A DNA stretch of 64,000 bases from Pontiella desulfatans (GCF_900890425.1 NZ_CAAHFG010000004.1:664330-728329); one strand, 5' to 3'; numbered from the stretch's first letter, positions 9,470-19,537 are shown. Program-made: numbers and translations. The notes: generated from the letters alone by a model not told the origin.

Positions 9470-12400
9470 CTAGAGTTCCAGCCACCAGTTTGCCGGATCG
9501 TTTTGCTTACTGATAACAATGCTGCCTTTCCAGATGGGTAGCTTGCTCCCGTTATCATAGATGGGGATTTCCACACCCAGTGCATTTTCCTTCCAGATGC
9601 GGATCCGGAAGGCATCGACACCATCGTGCATATAGATCCTGAACTTATAGCCGAACTTGCCGTTGGCCCAACCTTCTCCGCTGATCTGGGCGTTCTTGCC
9701 ATCCGGGCTGACCACCAGCGCTTCATAGCCCGTGCTCATGAACTTGAGGCTTCCGGCCTGGAGGTTGAAGCCGGAGCGGCCAGTCGGATCGGGATTGCCG
9801 TCGCGGTATTTTGCATAGACCACGAAGCGGGCTTCGCCGTGGATCGATGCGTTGGCTCTGTAGGCCCCCTTGGGTGAATCGATGCAGCCCCAACCGAAAA
9901 CAAAACCGGTGAGGGAGTCGCCAACAACAACGGTGACCGGGGCGCTGGCGGAATTGCCGGCATCGTCCGTTACCGTAACGATCGCCTTATAGGTTCCGTC
10001 GGCGGCATAGGCATGGGCCGTGTCGGTGGTGGGAGGCGATCCGTCGCCGAAGTCCCAAACCACATCCAGCAGGGCGTCGCAGGCGTTGGTCGCATCGACC
10101 GTGAAGCTCACGGTATCGCCTGCCATGGCCGGGTTCGGCGCTGCGGCGGCATCGAGGATTTCCGGCGGCGTGCGGTCTTCGACCGTTACGGTTGCGATGC
10201 ACCAGTCGGAGAATCCGCCGTCATCGGTGACCAGCAGGGTTACCTGTGTGTCGCCCAGCGGGTAGGGGCCGGCCGGGATTTGCTCGATGATGATGGCATC
10301 GCCATCCGGATCGAAGGAGCCGTCATCGATCGAGGCATTTGCGCTGCACGTGCCGGCATCGGTTCCCACCACGACATCCGTGCAAAGGGCAACCGGTGCC
10401 TGGTTGGAAATGATGGTGACGGTGGTGTGGTCAACAGCTGTTTCGCCGAAACTGTCGGTAACCTTCAGGGCAATGTCGTAGACCTTGCCGAGCTCGCCCG
10501 AAACGCAGAAGGTCGGGTTGGTCTCGGAGCTGTCGTCGAAGACACCGTCGCTATCGAGATCCCATGCATAGGACGCGATGTAGTCGCCGGGGTCGATATC
10601 GAACGATCCGCTGCCATCGAGCTCGAAGCAGGTGTTGGTCGGAACCATGTAGTGCCCGCCTGCATCCGCGATCGGTCGATGGTTGCCGATTTTGATCTCG
10701 GTGAAATCCAAGTCTTGGCAAATTTCAAAGATCTCGCCGTTGTCGGCAATGCCCGTATCGGTAACCCGCAGGCCGATAATGCCCTCGTACGGAGCATGCC
10801 AGACCCATTGCGGTTGGTTGCCGAAGGCGTCGGAGCCGATGCCGAAGCAATCGAGGTCGTCTGCGCCGAAGAGGCCATCGTTATCCAGGTCCCATTCGAT
10901 GAGGGAGAATTCCAGCGGATCGCCGAGGTAGGGGAACTCGGCGGCGTCGGGGTCCCACGAACGGGTTGCGTCGAATTGGACGGGGGTTCCGACAAAGCCA
11001 ACATAGGGGCCGCCGGCGTAGGCATGCGGGCAATGCGGGGGCTCGTGCACGTCGATTTCGCAGATGGCGATATCCGTCAAGGCACCGCTTGGTGTGTCGT
11101 CCGTCACGCGAAGGGCGACGGGATAGATGCCGGGAACGGCGTAGCCGCCTGGGATTTCCGCCGTGATGCCGCTGGCATCGGCCACGAAAGTGCCGTCGTA
11201 GTCGAAGTCCCACTCATATTGGACAAGTGAGCGTTTGACGTCGGTATGGTAGGAGCAGGAGCCATCGAGCTGGATGGTCTGGTTGAGGTTGTATTCCTGC
11301 TTGTCGCAATTGCAAACCACGGCAACCGGTGGACGAAGCGTTACCCTGGGCGACAGAACCAAGATGCGCCATGCGGTTGCGAATTCATCGTAGACCGCGT
11401 TGGGGCCGATGGTGTCGTCCCAGCTGCCATCCCCCTGTTGGGTCACCACGGTATAGTATCCGATGCCTTGGTTGGCCTGGCCTTCGGGCCAATAGAACCA
11501 GTCGAAGGTATTGGCGGTTTGCGTTCCGGCGGTATAGTCGAATTCCGTTACGTCCGCCATGGCGGGATCGGTGATGCGCATGGCTTTTTGGAGTCCATAC
11601 ATGCCGTAGCTGTTGCCGTGCAACTTGGTGTAGTCCCACCCTGTTCCGGTGTCATTCCAGTGGCGGTAGATGAAGCCAATTCCGGCCTGCACCCTGGTGT
11701 CGGCGAGGAAAGCCGCCAGTTTGGCGTCATATTCGACCTGGGTTGCAGAGGGACTCAGGTAAAGGAATTCGTAGCAGATCAATCCCGCACCCTGTTTGGT
11801 AATGTTGTAGTAGGGGTAATAACCGGGATAATAGTAGGCAAAGGCACCGTGATTATTGCCGGCCGCGAGGTTTTGCGAGGTATTCATCCAAATGGGCAAC
11901 TCTGCCCGGACGAAAGCCGGAACGATGCTATGCATGTTGCGTTCCGCCGCGAGCATGCCCAATGCCGGCCATTGCGAGGTCGACATGTCGGATTCGGTAT
12001 AGTTGGCGTAATAGCGCCAGCCGCCGCGGCCCCAGCCGGAATCGACCTGCCCGTAGGCAAAGAAGTCAACCATGTCCTGGACGATGTCGGCATAGGTGCG
12101 GCCCACAACGTTGACGCTACCGACCTGGGCAACGACATTGGGCGCACCGCTCGATGCCAGTGCCGCCATGCAGATGCCGCCGATGTAGGTCTGGCGCGCG
12201 GTGGACTCGTTGTTGGCCACCAGGCCGATGCCGTTGCCGTTGGTGTCGGGATCGCCCGCGGGTTGTGGACCGATGGCGTAGGTGCGGATGTTGTAGAGCA
12301 GGTAGTTCATGGCGCGTTGCACGGTTTCGGTATACGGGTCGTGGTCGTAGTCCGATAGAACCGTGTGCCCCGAAAGCTGGAACGCCTCGATGCCCGACCC

Positions 12401-12955
12401 CGTGGCGGCCAGCGGATAATAGCTGGGTTGCCAGTAGCCGACGGGTTGCCCAAAGCCCGGCGAACCTGCGGCATATGTGGTGCGGTTGAGCCGCGTATGC
12501 AACCACCAGAGCCCCGCGTCGATCGCCATGTTTCTGCGCACTTCCAGATGGTCGTTGTTGCGTAGGTTCGTGCTGACGAACATGCGGATGGGGTAGGTGT
12601 CGCTATTCTCCTCGCCCAGTCCGTTGCGTACGGTCAGCGTTGCAATAAACAGTTGGTTGGGCACTCCGGTGTAGACATGTTGAACACCTAGGTTGTAGGG
12701 GTTGGCGATGGTCATCCAGCCGGTATCGCCGCTCCCATCCCCATAGTCCCATTTGTATTCAACGGCATCCCCGCGCGCTATGCCTTTGAGGGTGATTGCC
12801 GCCCCGTCATACGTCCAGTGCGGCAGGCTCTCGTCCGATTTCCACGGTACGCAAATGGCTTCCGGCGCAGCCAGGGCTGCGAGCGATGGCATCATCACCA
12901 ATGCCACCATGACGATATGTATCAGTCTTCCCAAGAATCTTTTCGTCGTTCTCAC
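9470..12955 (-). CDS. Large secreted PKD protein with terpenoid-cyclase-like alpha toroid
   Basis: I chose the GTG at 12955 because GGAGG lies seven bases upstream and it gives a clean signal peptide (IVMVALVMMPSLAALA). The 1161-residue protein has an N-terminal PKD domain, then about 430 residues resembling prenyltransferase/squalene-oxidase repeats (GGWRYYA, STSQWPALGML, QQGDGSWDD...FATAWRILVLSP). Four or five PKD-type domains follow (YEWDFDYDG, IEWDLDNDG, YAWDLDSDG, VVWDFGDGS), one with an HYR-like segment ending TVEDRTPPEI. The last 140 residues match the end of the neighbouring VWA protein. It is probably a cell-surface or secreted protein; what the toroid binds or does is unknown. Confidence 0.83.
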   Translation of the reverse strand: MRTTKRFLGRLIHIVMVALVMMPSLAALAAPEAICVPWKSDESLPHWTYDGAAITLKGIARGDAVEYKWDYGDGSGDTGWMTIANPYNLGVQHVYTGVPNQLFIATLTVRNGLGEENSDTYPIRMFVSTNLRNNDHLEVRRNMAIDAGLWWLHTRLNRTTYAAGSPGFGQPVGYWQPSYYPLAATGSGIEAFQLSGHTVLSDYDHDPYTETVQRAMNYLLYNIRTYAIGPQPAGDPDTNGNGIGLVANNESTARQTYIGGICMAALASSGAPNVVAQVGSVNVVGRTYADIVQDMVDFFAYGQVDSGWGRGGWRYYANYTESDMSTSQWPALGMLAAERNMHSIVPAFVRAELPIWMNTSQNLAAGNNHGAFAYYYPGYYPYYNITKQGAGLICYEFLYLSPSATQVEYDAKLAAFLADTRVQAGIGFIYRHWNDTGTGWDYTKLHGNSYGMYGLQKAMRITDPAMADVTEFDYTAGTQTANTFDWFYWPEGQANQGIGYYTVVTQQGDGSWDDTIGPNAVYDEFATAWRILVLSPRVTLRPPVAVVCNCDKQEYNLNQTIQLDGSCSYHTDVKRSLVQYEWDFDYDGTFVADASGITAEIPGGYAVPGIYPVALRVTDDTPSGALTDIAICEIDVHEPPHCPHAYAGGPYVGFVGTPVQFDATRSWDPDAAEFPYLGDPLEFSLIEWDLDNDGLFGADDLDCFGIGSDAFGNQPQWVWHAPYEGIIGLRVTDTGIADNGEIFEICQDLDFTEIKIGNHRPIADAGGHYMVPTNTCFELDGSGSFDIDPGDYIASYAWDLDSDGVFDDSSETNPTFCVSGELGKVYDIALKVTDSFGETAVDHTTVTIISNQAPVALCTDVVVGTDAGTCSANASIDDGSFDPDGDAIIIEQIPAGPYPLGDTQVTLLVTDDGGFSDWCIATVTVEDRTPPEILDAAAAPNPAMAGDTVSFTVDATNACDALLDVVWDFGDGSPPTTDTAHAYAADGTYKAIVTVTDDAGNSASAPVTVVVGDSLTGFVFGWGCIDSPKGAYRANASIHGEARFVVYAKYRDGNPDPTGRSGFNLQAGSLKFMSTGYEALVVSPDGKNAQISGEGWANGKFGYKFRIYMHDGVDAFRIRIWKENALGVEIPIYDNGSKLPIWKGSIVISKQNDPANWWLEL

Positions 12956-13247
12956 TTCTATTCCTCCCAGAATAACAAGGTTAATTAACATACGGCATTC
13001 ACTACGCCCTAAAATCAGATGTAATTTATGACTAAGTTGATCTTATCACCTCCTAAATACTTTAAGTTCGGCATGTTGCGCCCTCTTCCGTTTAAGAAAC
13101 GTAAAATACAGCACCCGTCATAAGTGTATCAAGAATATAGTGCTAGAATTCCGTTGTTTTTCCGGAGTGGCAGTTCGAATACTTGTTAAGTGCCAAAAAC
13201 GGGCCTTGGCATTGACTTTCCCAGTCCTAGTCCGTATTGATAATCCC

Positions 13248-14732
13248 ATGAATAACGATCATGTTTCAGGAAGTATTGGGGGGCGGTCCGACGTGGTGTT
13301 GATTGGCGGCGGAATCATGAGCGCCACGCTGGGCACCATGCTCAAACAACTGAACCCGGAACTCTCGATGCAGATTGTCGAGGCATTGCCGCGCGTTGCG
13401 CAGGAAAGCTCGAACGCGTGGAACAATGCCGGAACCGGGCATGCGGCACTTTGCGAGCTCAACTATACGCCCGAAGACGCCCTCGGCAACATCGACATTT
13501 CGAAGGCCGCACGGATCAACGAACAATTCGAAACCACCAAGCATTTCTGGGGCTGGCTGGCGGGGCAGGGCATTGTTGCCGACCCGTCCTCCTTTGTCCG
13601 CCCGTGTCCGCACATGAGTTTTGTCTGGGGCGAATCGAACCAGGACTTCCTGCGCAAGCGCCATGCGGCCATGGAGAAAAGCCACCTGTTCGAAACGATG
13701 GGGTTCACGACGGACTGGGCGACCATAGAAGGCTGGGCGCCGCTTTTGACCGAAGGTCGCCCCTCCGGTGAATCCCTGGCGGCCACCCGGGTGGAAGCGG
13801 GCACGGATGTGAACTATGGATCGCTCACCAAGCAACTGATCGATCATCTGGTTTCCCTCGATGGCGTTGAGCTGGCGCTCGATACCAAGGTCGGCAGCAT
13901 TCGCCGGACAGGTGATGGCTGGAAAGTGGGCCTTGTTGGCGGAAAGAGCATTGCGGCAAGGTTTGTCTTTATCGGGGCAGGCGGCGGGGCGTTGCCGCTG
14001 CTGCAGAAATCCGGCATTCCCGAAGGCAAGGGCTTCGGCGGCTTTCCCGTTAGCGGCCAGTTCCTGGTTTGTAAGAACCAGGAGATCGTTAAACGACATG
14101 CCGCCAAGGTCTACGGCAAGGCGGCGGTCGGTGCGCCGCCCATGTCGGTGCCGCATCTGGACACCCGGGTAATTGGCGGCAACAAGTCGTTGCTTTTCGG
14201 CCCCTATGCCGGCTTTTCCCCCAAATATCTAAAAACCGGTTCGAACCTCGACCTGTTAAAGTCGGTCAAGCCCGACAACCTGGCGCCCATGCTGGCCGCC
14301 GGACGCGACAATATGCCGCTGACCCAATATTTGATCAACGAATGCCGCAAGAGCCACAACGACCGCTGCGAAATGCTCCGCGAATTTTTTCCCGACGCCA
14401 GGAATGACGACTGGACGCTGATCAATGCCGGGCAGCGCGTGCAGATTATCAAAAAGGATGCCGAGCGAACCGGGAGCCTGCAGTTCGGAACCGAGGTGGT
14501 GGCCTCCGCCGATGGCTCGCTCTCGACGGTGCTCGGCGCTTCGCCCGGCGCCTCGACGGCGGTATCCATCATCCTCCAGGTTCTGGAAAAATGCTTCCCG
14601 CACCAGATGGCTTCCGCCGATTGGAAGGCGCAGCTGGCCGCGATGGTGCCCGCCTATGGCCTCGACCTGACCAAAGACAAGGCGGCCTATCTCGACCTGG
14701 GCGGCAAAGCCGCCACCTTGCTCGGGCTCTGA
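13248..14732 (+). CDS. mqo: Malate:quinone oxidoreductase
   Basis: The 494-residue protein has the Mqo length and motifs: the FAD-binding VVLIGGGIMSATLG near residue 17, SSNAWNNAGTGHAALCELNYTP, and the C-terminal ASPGAS with SIILQVLEKCFP. Mqo is a peripheral inner-membrane flavoenzyme of the citric acid cycle that oxidises malate to oxaloacetate and passes electrons to quinone. The frame is open upstream to 13140, but the ATG at 13248 begins the conserved N-terminus and no conserved sequence precedes it. The preceding 290 bases (12956-13247) hold no other gene. It is followed at 92 bases by a FeoC-like gene. Confidence 0.95.
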   Translation: MNNDHVSGSIGGRSDVVLIGGGIMSATLGTMLKQLNPELSMQIVEALPRVAQESSNAWNNAGTGHAALCELNYTPEDALGNIDISKAARINEQFETTKHFWGWLAGQGIVADPSSFVRPCPHMSFVWGESNQDFLRKRHAAMEKSHLFETMGFTTDWATIEGWAPLLTEGRPSGESLAATRVEAGTDVNYGSLTKQLIDHLVSLDGVELALDTKVGSIRRTGDGWKVGLVGGKSIAARFVFIGAGGGALPLLQKSGIPEGKGFGGFPVSGQFLVCKNQEIVKRHAAKVYGKAAVGAPPMSVPHLDTRVIGGNKSLLFGPYAGFSPKYLKTGSNLDLLKSVKPDNLAPMLAAGRDNMPLTQYLINECRKSHNDRCEMLREFFPDARNDDWTLINAGQRVQIIKKDAERTGSLQFGTEVVASADGSLSTVLGASPGASTAVSIILQVLEKCFPHQMASADWKAQLAAMVPAYGLDLTKDKAAYLDLGGKAATLLGL

Positions 14733-14824
14733 TTCGGTTCCCTTCAGAAAATGCTCGCCCGGGCCCCGGACAACGGGTAGACATTCCGCCAACGGTTGGA
14801 GGAGAGAACAACCGGAGAAAAAAA

Positions 14825-15106
14825 ATGCTCGATCAAATTATGGATGTCTTAACGCCTCGACGCATGATGACCGTCGGCAACCTTGCGTTGCAGTTCGAGA
14901 TGAAGCCCGAAGAGCTTCATCCTCGATTGGAGCAACTGAATGCCGAAGGCCGGGTGCGCTATGCGCTCTCGAAATGCAATGGCTCCTGTTCCACCTGCTC
15001 AACCTGCACGGTTTCATCTTCGGGAGAAGTGGTGAACGATGCCGACTTGGCGGTCGACCCGACCGCCATTGTGATCTCCATGGAAATCCGCCAGCAGGAC
15101 GATTAG
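14825..15106 (+). CDS. FeoC-like small winged-helix protein with cysteine cluster
   Basis: This 93-residue protein has an N-terminal winged-helix segment (MDVLTPRRMMTVGNLALQFE, LHPRLEQLNAEGRVRYAL) and then the cysteine cluster CNGSCSTCSTC. FeoC-like proteins have the same order, a helix-turn-helix followed by three or four cysteines that can hold an iron-sulfur cluster, and are encoded with the ferrous iron transporter FeoAB. No feoA or feoB is present here. The neighbours are mqo upstream and a convergent autotransporter downstream. It could be a stand-alone iron or redox-sensing regulator. GGAG lies about seven bases before the ATG. Confidence 0.7.
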   Translation: MLDQIMDVLTPRRMMTVGNLALQFEMKPEELHPRLEQLNAEGRVRYALSKCNGSCSTCSTCTVSSSGEVVNDADLAVDPTAIVISMEIRQQDD

Positions 15107-15136
15107 GCGCTTCCGGCTGGAAACCGAACCCTCCGC

Positions 15137-17323
15137 TTAAAACTCGCTGCCCAGCGAGAAATAGATGCTGTGGTAGCCGCCGTCCGCAAGGCCATAGGTT
15201 AACATCAACGGGCCAATATTCAGGTCAACGCCAACCCCCAGCGATCCGCCATACCGAACGTCGGAGTTCATGCCGTTCTCCCAGACATTGCCCACATCGA
15301 AACGGGACAGGGTATAAATACCGCGCCCCAACTGGGCCGGTAGCTCCTTGAGCCGGTAGCGGTAGGCGAGCGTTGCCACCCCAAGACTTGATCCGCGAAA
15401 CTGATCCTGGGCCAGGCCGGAAAAACCATCGGCCCCGCCGAGTGTGAACTGGGCATAGCCTGGAATGTCGGTGCCGAGCGAGGATCCGCCTTCCAGCGCC
15501 ATTTCCATCGTGTGGTCGTTGATCGAATGGCTTAGGATGAAGTCGGCCGAAACCTTATCGAACGAAACATCGCCCCCCCAATCCTCGCGCGGGAAGAATC
15601 CGCGCGTTTCAAAATAATAGCCCTGCCGCGGGAAATAGGTTCTGTCCTTCTGATCGACGATCAGGCTGAACGCCGGGCCTGCATAGTGGTCGTCGAAATC
15701 CGGCAATCCGGTAAGGCCGGTCTCGACCTCGCCCTTTCCGATGCCCCATACCGGCCCCACGCGCAGTTCCGCGAAGCGGCGTAGCTGAATGCCGAAATCG
15801 AAATTGGCCTCGGTCTTCTCCACATTGTATTCGGCAATGTGGTCTTTGTCGTCGTAGAGATCCTGGAGTTCCGAGCGGTAGTTGATCATCGGAGCAACAA
15901 ACAAATAGCCGCCATGGCCCAGGGGCTGGTAGAACTCGGAAAGAAGGCCCTGGGTGCTGCCGATGATGGCATCGTTGCGCCACTCGGCTCCGAGCGGGCC
16001 GATGCTCCGCCGCGTCAGGTTGAGCAGTATGTTCCAATCGGTGTCGTTCTGGAAATCGCTGCGCAGGTTAAGGCCGACGTTGAGATAGAGCGGTCCTCTG
16101 GGATCTTCCGTCACCACATAGTTGAGCGAGCCCGTTTCCTCGTCTTTTTGATCCAGGTGGAAGAGCACCTGCTCGAACTCGCCGATGCCATAGATGCGCA
16201 TGAGGTCAAGCTGCAGGGTCTGGGCATCGAACGAGGTGCCGGCCTTGCTTTGGATGCGGCCGCGGATCGACTTTTCGCTGACGCGGCTCTGACCTGCAAC
16301 CTCGATGGCATCAAGCTGCACACCGGTGGGGTTGGCGCGGCGGTGGCGCTTGAGGTAGGCCGCATATTCCTCCTTGTCCACGCTGAGTTTGGCAATCTCA
16401 TCGAGCTTGCCGCGCGCGGCAACTTCCCCCTTTGGCACCAGCTCTAAAACGCGGGCGAATTGCGAGGCCGTGAAATCCGCCAGCTCCGGCTGCAGGCCAA
16501 GGTCTGCCTGTTCGAACTGCTTAATCTGTTCCGGGCGCTGCATGATGGCGTAGGTGCGCCCCAGGATTCCGGTAATGCCCTTGAGCTCTTCCGGATCCAC
16601 ATCGTCGGATGCCGAACCAACATCGACGGCAATGATGAACTCCGCCCCCATCGCCTTGGCCACATCGACCGGAAGATTGTTGACGATGCCGCCATCCACC
16701 AGCAACCGACCCTCGATTTCAACGGGAGTGAAGGCGCCGGGAACGGCCATGCTCGCCCGCATCGCCCGCGCCAGGTTTCCGTGGCCGATCACATGGGCGC
16801 TGCCGGACTGAAGATCGGTGGCCACGGCGCGGTAGGGAATGGAAAGGTGATCGAACTCGGTGATGGTTGCCGCGCGTTGCACCTGGAGCTGCAGCAGGTT
16901 ATTGAATTTTTGCCCGGCCGCCATTCCGGCTCCCATCTTCAAGCCCTTCCGGCCAAGCCCCATCTCGATGAGATAGCGTTGGTCTTCGAGCTTGCGGCGG
17001 AAATAAAGTTCGCGGCGCGGTGTGGCATCGCTCATCACCTGGTTCCAGTCCAGCCCGGAAAGGAAGGCCTCGATTTCGTCCGGCGACATCCCGCTGGCAT
17101 AAAGGCCTGCAATAATGGCGCCCATGCTCGTGCCGCAAATATAGTCGATCGGTACGCGTTGCTCTTCGAGCACCCGCAGGACACCGATATGCGACATCCC
17201 CAGCGCCCCGCCGCCTCCGAGCACCAGTCCAATCTTCGGACGTTCGTCGCTGCGGTTTTCGTTCCCCGTTGCCTGGAACGACACCATCAGCAGCATGCTC
17301 CAGATTATCCACCGCATTGTCAT
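15137..17323 (-). CDS. Patatin-like phospholipase fused to POTRA and outer-membrane barrel (type Vd autotransporter)
   Basis: The start at 17323 (MTMRWIIWSMLLMVSFQATG) gives a signal peptide; the longer frame adds 20 residues without support. The patatin domain (about 28-330) has the oxyanion-hole motif GGGGALG, the nucleophile elbow GTSMG (Ser66) and the catalytic Asp in VDGGIVNN. A POTRA-like domain (about 345-425) follows and then a BamA/TamA-like beta barrel to the terminal Phe (SIYFSLGSEF). This is the PlpD layout, in which the barrel exports the lipase to the surface. Length (728 residues) fits the family. It is convergent with the FeoC-like gene. Confidence 0.9.
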   Translation of the reverse strand: MTMRWIIWSMLLMVSFQATGNENRSDERPKIGLVLGGGGALGMSHIGVLRVLEEQRVPIDYICGTSMGAIIAGLYASGMSPDEIEAFLSGLDWNQVMSDATPRRELYFRRKLEDQRYLIEMGLGRKGLKMGAGMAAGQKFNNLLQLQVQRAATITEFDHLSIPYRAVATDLQSGSAHVIGHGNLARAMRASMAVPGAFTPVEIEGRLLVDGGIVNNLPVDVAKAMGAEFIIAVDVGSASDDVDPEELKGITGILGRTYAIMQRPEQIKQFEQADLGLQPELADFTASQFARVLELVPKGEVAARGKLDEIAKLSVDKEEYAAYLKRHRRANPTGVQLDAIEVAGQSRVSEKSIRGRIQSKAGTSFDAQTLQLDLMRIYGIGEFEQVLFHLDQKDEETGSLNYVVTEDPRGPLYLNVGLNLRSDFQNDTDWNILLNLTRRSIGPLGAEWRNDAIIGSTQGLLSEFYQPLGHGGYLFVAPMINYRSELQDLYDDKDHIAEYNVEKTEANFDFGIQLRRFAELRVGPVWGIGKGEVETGLTGLPDFDDHYAGPAFSLIVDQKDRTYFPRQGYYFETRGFFPREDWGGDVSFDKVSADFILSHSINDHTMEMALEGGSSLGTDIPGYAQFTLGGADGFSGLAQDQFRGSSLGVATLAYRYRLKELPAQLGRGIYTLSRFDVGNVWENGMNSDVRYGGSLGVGVDLNIGPLMLTYGLADGGYHSIYFSLGSEF

Positions 17324-17467
17324 CGCAACCCCTTTCCCGGATTTCCCCAAATCAGTCCGCCCTCCGGCCAAACATTGGAACACGGTAAACCACGGGGCAT
17401 GCGGATGACAACCGGGAAAAGGAACGGGAGCAGGAATATCCCCGCCCCGTTTGCTGTCCGGCTTGTG

Positions 17468-19537
17468 CTACTTTGACAGCATCTTCAGCAGGTAGACATA
17501 GCCGAGGCTTTCCATCATCGCCTTCTGCTCGTTGGTCACGCCTGCGCCGTGGCCGCCCTCGGTGTTTTCGAAATAGAAGAAGGGGTGGCCGAACTGTTCC
17601 ATGCGCGCCGCCATTTTTCGGGCGTGCCCCGGATGCACCCGGTCGTCGCGCGTGGTGGTCGTGAAATAGATCTTCGGGTAGTCGCCGTCCTTCGCAAGGT
17701 TTTGGTAGGGCGAATAGTTGCCGATGTATGCCCACTCCTCGGGAATATCGGGATTGCCGTACTCCGCCATCCAGCTCGCGCCGGCGAGCAGTTTGTTGAA
17801 GCGTTTCATGTCGAGCAGGGGAACGGCGCAGATCACGGCCTCGTAAAGCTCCGGCCGTTGGGTGGCGACCACCCCGACCAACAGGCCGCCGTTGCTACCG
17901 CCCTTCACGCCGAGGGTCTTGGGCGAGCAATAGCCGCGTTGGATCAGGTCTTCCGACACCGCAATGAAGTCGTCGTATGCCCGCTGGCGGTTTTCCTTGA
18001 GGGCGGCCTGATGCCATGCGGGGCCAAACTCGCCGCCGCCGCGGATGTTGGCGACGGCAAAGGCGCCGCCGTTGGCCAACCAGGTTGCGCCCATCACCGG
18101 CGAATACCCCGGCCGAAGCGAAATCTCGAAACCGCCGTAGCCATACAGCAGGGTCGGGTTGGAGCCATCGAGCTTGGCCGCCCTGGGCAGCACGATGGAG
18201 TAGGGGATCATGGTGCCGTCCTTCGAGGCGGCTTCGTGGAACTCGACCTTGAAATCGTTGCCGTTGAAGAATTCGGGCAGGCTCTTGACCTTCGAGAATT
18301 CCTTGGTGTCCTTCGAATAATAGAGGGTGCGGGGGGAGAGGGCGCTTTCGTGCGTCAGGAAGAGGCGGTCGGAATAGTCGTCCGCCGAAACCACCGACAG
18401 GGTGCCGTGTTCCGGCGCTGCAACGTGGTCAACCGTCCATTTCCCCTTGTCGAACGAATGTTGGATCAACAGGTCGTAGCGCCCGCCCTTGAAGACGCGA
18501 ACCAGGATCAGGTTTTCCGTGGAGGAAACCGCGCCGAGGCTGTCGCGTTCCGTGGGTTTGAACAGCACCTTGAATTCATGTTTGCCCTGGAGCAGGGCGT
18601 GGTAGTCGAGCGCAAGCAATGAACCGCCAACGACCTTCCTTCCACCTACGTTCCAATCTTTTTTCGGTTTCGCCAAGAGGTGTCCCTTGAAGAATCCGCT
18701 GACATCGACGTCGAGGGGCAGGTCGAGCTTGATCAACTTACCCGTCTCATAGGCATGGTATTCGCTCTCGTAAAACGAGATGCCGCGCGTTATCACGGCA
18801 TATTTCCGGGCGACCGTGTTCTGCACAAACGACCGCACGCTCACATCGTCGTGCTTTCCTTCGAAGACCAGCCCGGCCTTTTCCAGCGGTGTGCCGCGCG
18901 TCCACTTCTTCACTTGGCGCGGATAGCCGGAGGCCGTCATGGAACCTTCACCGAAGTCGGTGCCGACCAGCAGCGTGTCGCGATCCAGCCACGAGGTGTC
19001 GCTCTTGGCTTCCTCCAAAACGAAGCCGCCTTGAACAAACGCCTTTTCCCCGATGTTGAATTCCCGGCTGACCACCGCATCGCCGCCACCGCGCGAAAGG
19101 CGCAGCATGCAGATGTCGAAGTCGGGATGGAGCGTGTCCACGCCCTTGAACGACCAGTTTTCACCCTCCTTTTCGGAGAGCTTGCTAAGGTCGAGCAGGA
19201 TTTCCCATTCGGGGGCATCCTTGAGATAGGCCTCCAGTTTAGTCCGCCGCCAGACTCCGCGCGGGTAGGTTTCGTCCTGCCAGAAGTTATAGACATGGTC
19301 GCCACGGATCGCCGGATAGGCAATGCGCTCCTTCGAGTTGAGGATCTCCAGCGTCTTGTTGTAGACCTGCCCGAACTTCGGATGCTGTTTCAACACGTTG
19401 GTCGTGGCCGTATTCTGTTGCTCGACCCATTCCATCGCTTTTTCACCATCCACCTCCTCCAACCAGAGGAAAGGATCTTCTTGGGCGGTGGTAACCATGG
19501 CCATCATCAGTGCCGTAAGCAGGATTTGTTTTCGCAC
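17468..19537 (-). CDS. Prolyl oligopeptidase family serine peptidase (S9A), exported
   Basis: The 689-residue protein has the N-terminal seven-blade propeller region beginning EDPFLWLEEVDGEKAMEWVEQQN and a C-terminal alpha/beta-hydrolase domain. The catalytic Ser is in GGSNGGLLVG, the Asp in TTRDDRVHPGHARK and the His in EGGHGAG. The family cleaves short peptides after proline. The first 18 residues form a signal peptide, so the enzyme is probably periplasmic. The start is GTG at 19537, supported by GGAGAA upstream. The 144 bases between this gene and the autotransporter gene upstream of it in coordinates hold no gene. Confidence 0.92.
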   Translation of the reverse strand: MRKQILLTALMMAMVTTAQEDPFLWLEEVDGEKAMEWVEQQNTATTNVLKQHPKFGQVYNKTLEILNSKERIAYPAIRGDHVYNFWQDETYPRGVWRRTKLEAYLKDAPEWEILLDLSKLSEKEGENWSFKGVDTLHPDFDICMLRLSRGGGDAVVSREFNIGEKAFVQGGFVLEEAKSDTSWLDRDTLLVGTDFGEGSMTASGYPRQVKKWTRGTPLEKAGLVFEGKHDDVSVRSFVQNTVARKYAVITRGISFYESEYHAYETGKLIKLDLPLDVDVSGFFKGHLLAKPKKDWNVGGRKVVGGSLLALDYHALLQGKHEFKVLFKPTERDSLGAVSSTENLILVRVFKGGRYDLLIQHSFDKGKWTVDHVAAPEHGTLSVVSADDYSDRLFLTHESALSPRTLYYSKDTKEFSKVKSLPEFFNGNDFKVEFHEAASKDGTMIPYSIVLPRAAKLDGSNPTLLYGYGGFEISLRPGYSPVMGATWLANGGAFAVANIRGGGEFGPAWHQAALKENRQRAYDDFIAVSEDLIQRGYCSPKTLGVKGGSNGGLLVGVVATQRPELYEAVICAVPLLDMKRFNKLLAGASWMAEYGNPDIPEEWAYIGNYSPYQNLAKDGDYPKIYFTTTTRDDRVHPGHARKMAARMEQFGHPFFYFENTEGGHGAGVTNEQKAMMESLGYVYLLKMLSK

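Noticed and set aside
10013-12358. Two plus-strand frames of about 400 residues opposite the large PKD gene
   Set aside because: Both are shadows of the secreted protein on the minus strand. No motif, start signal or partner supports them.
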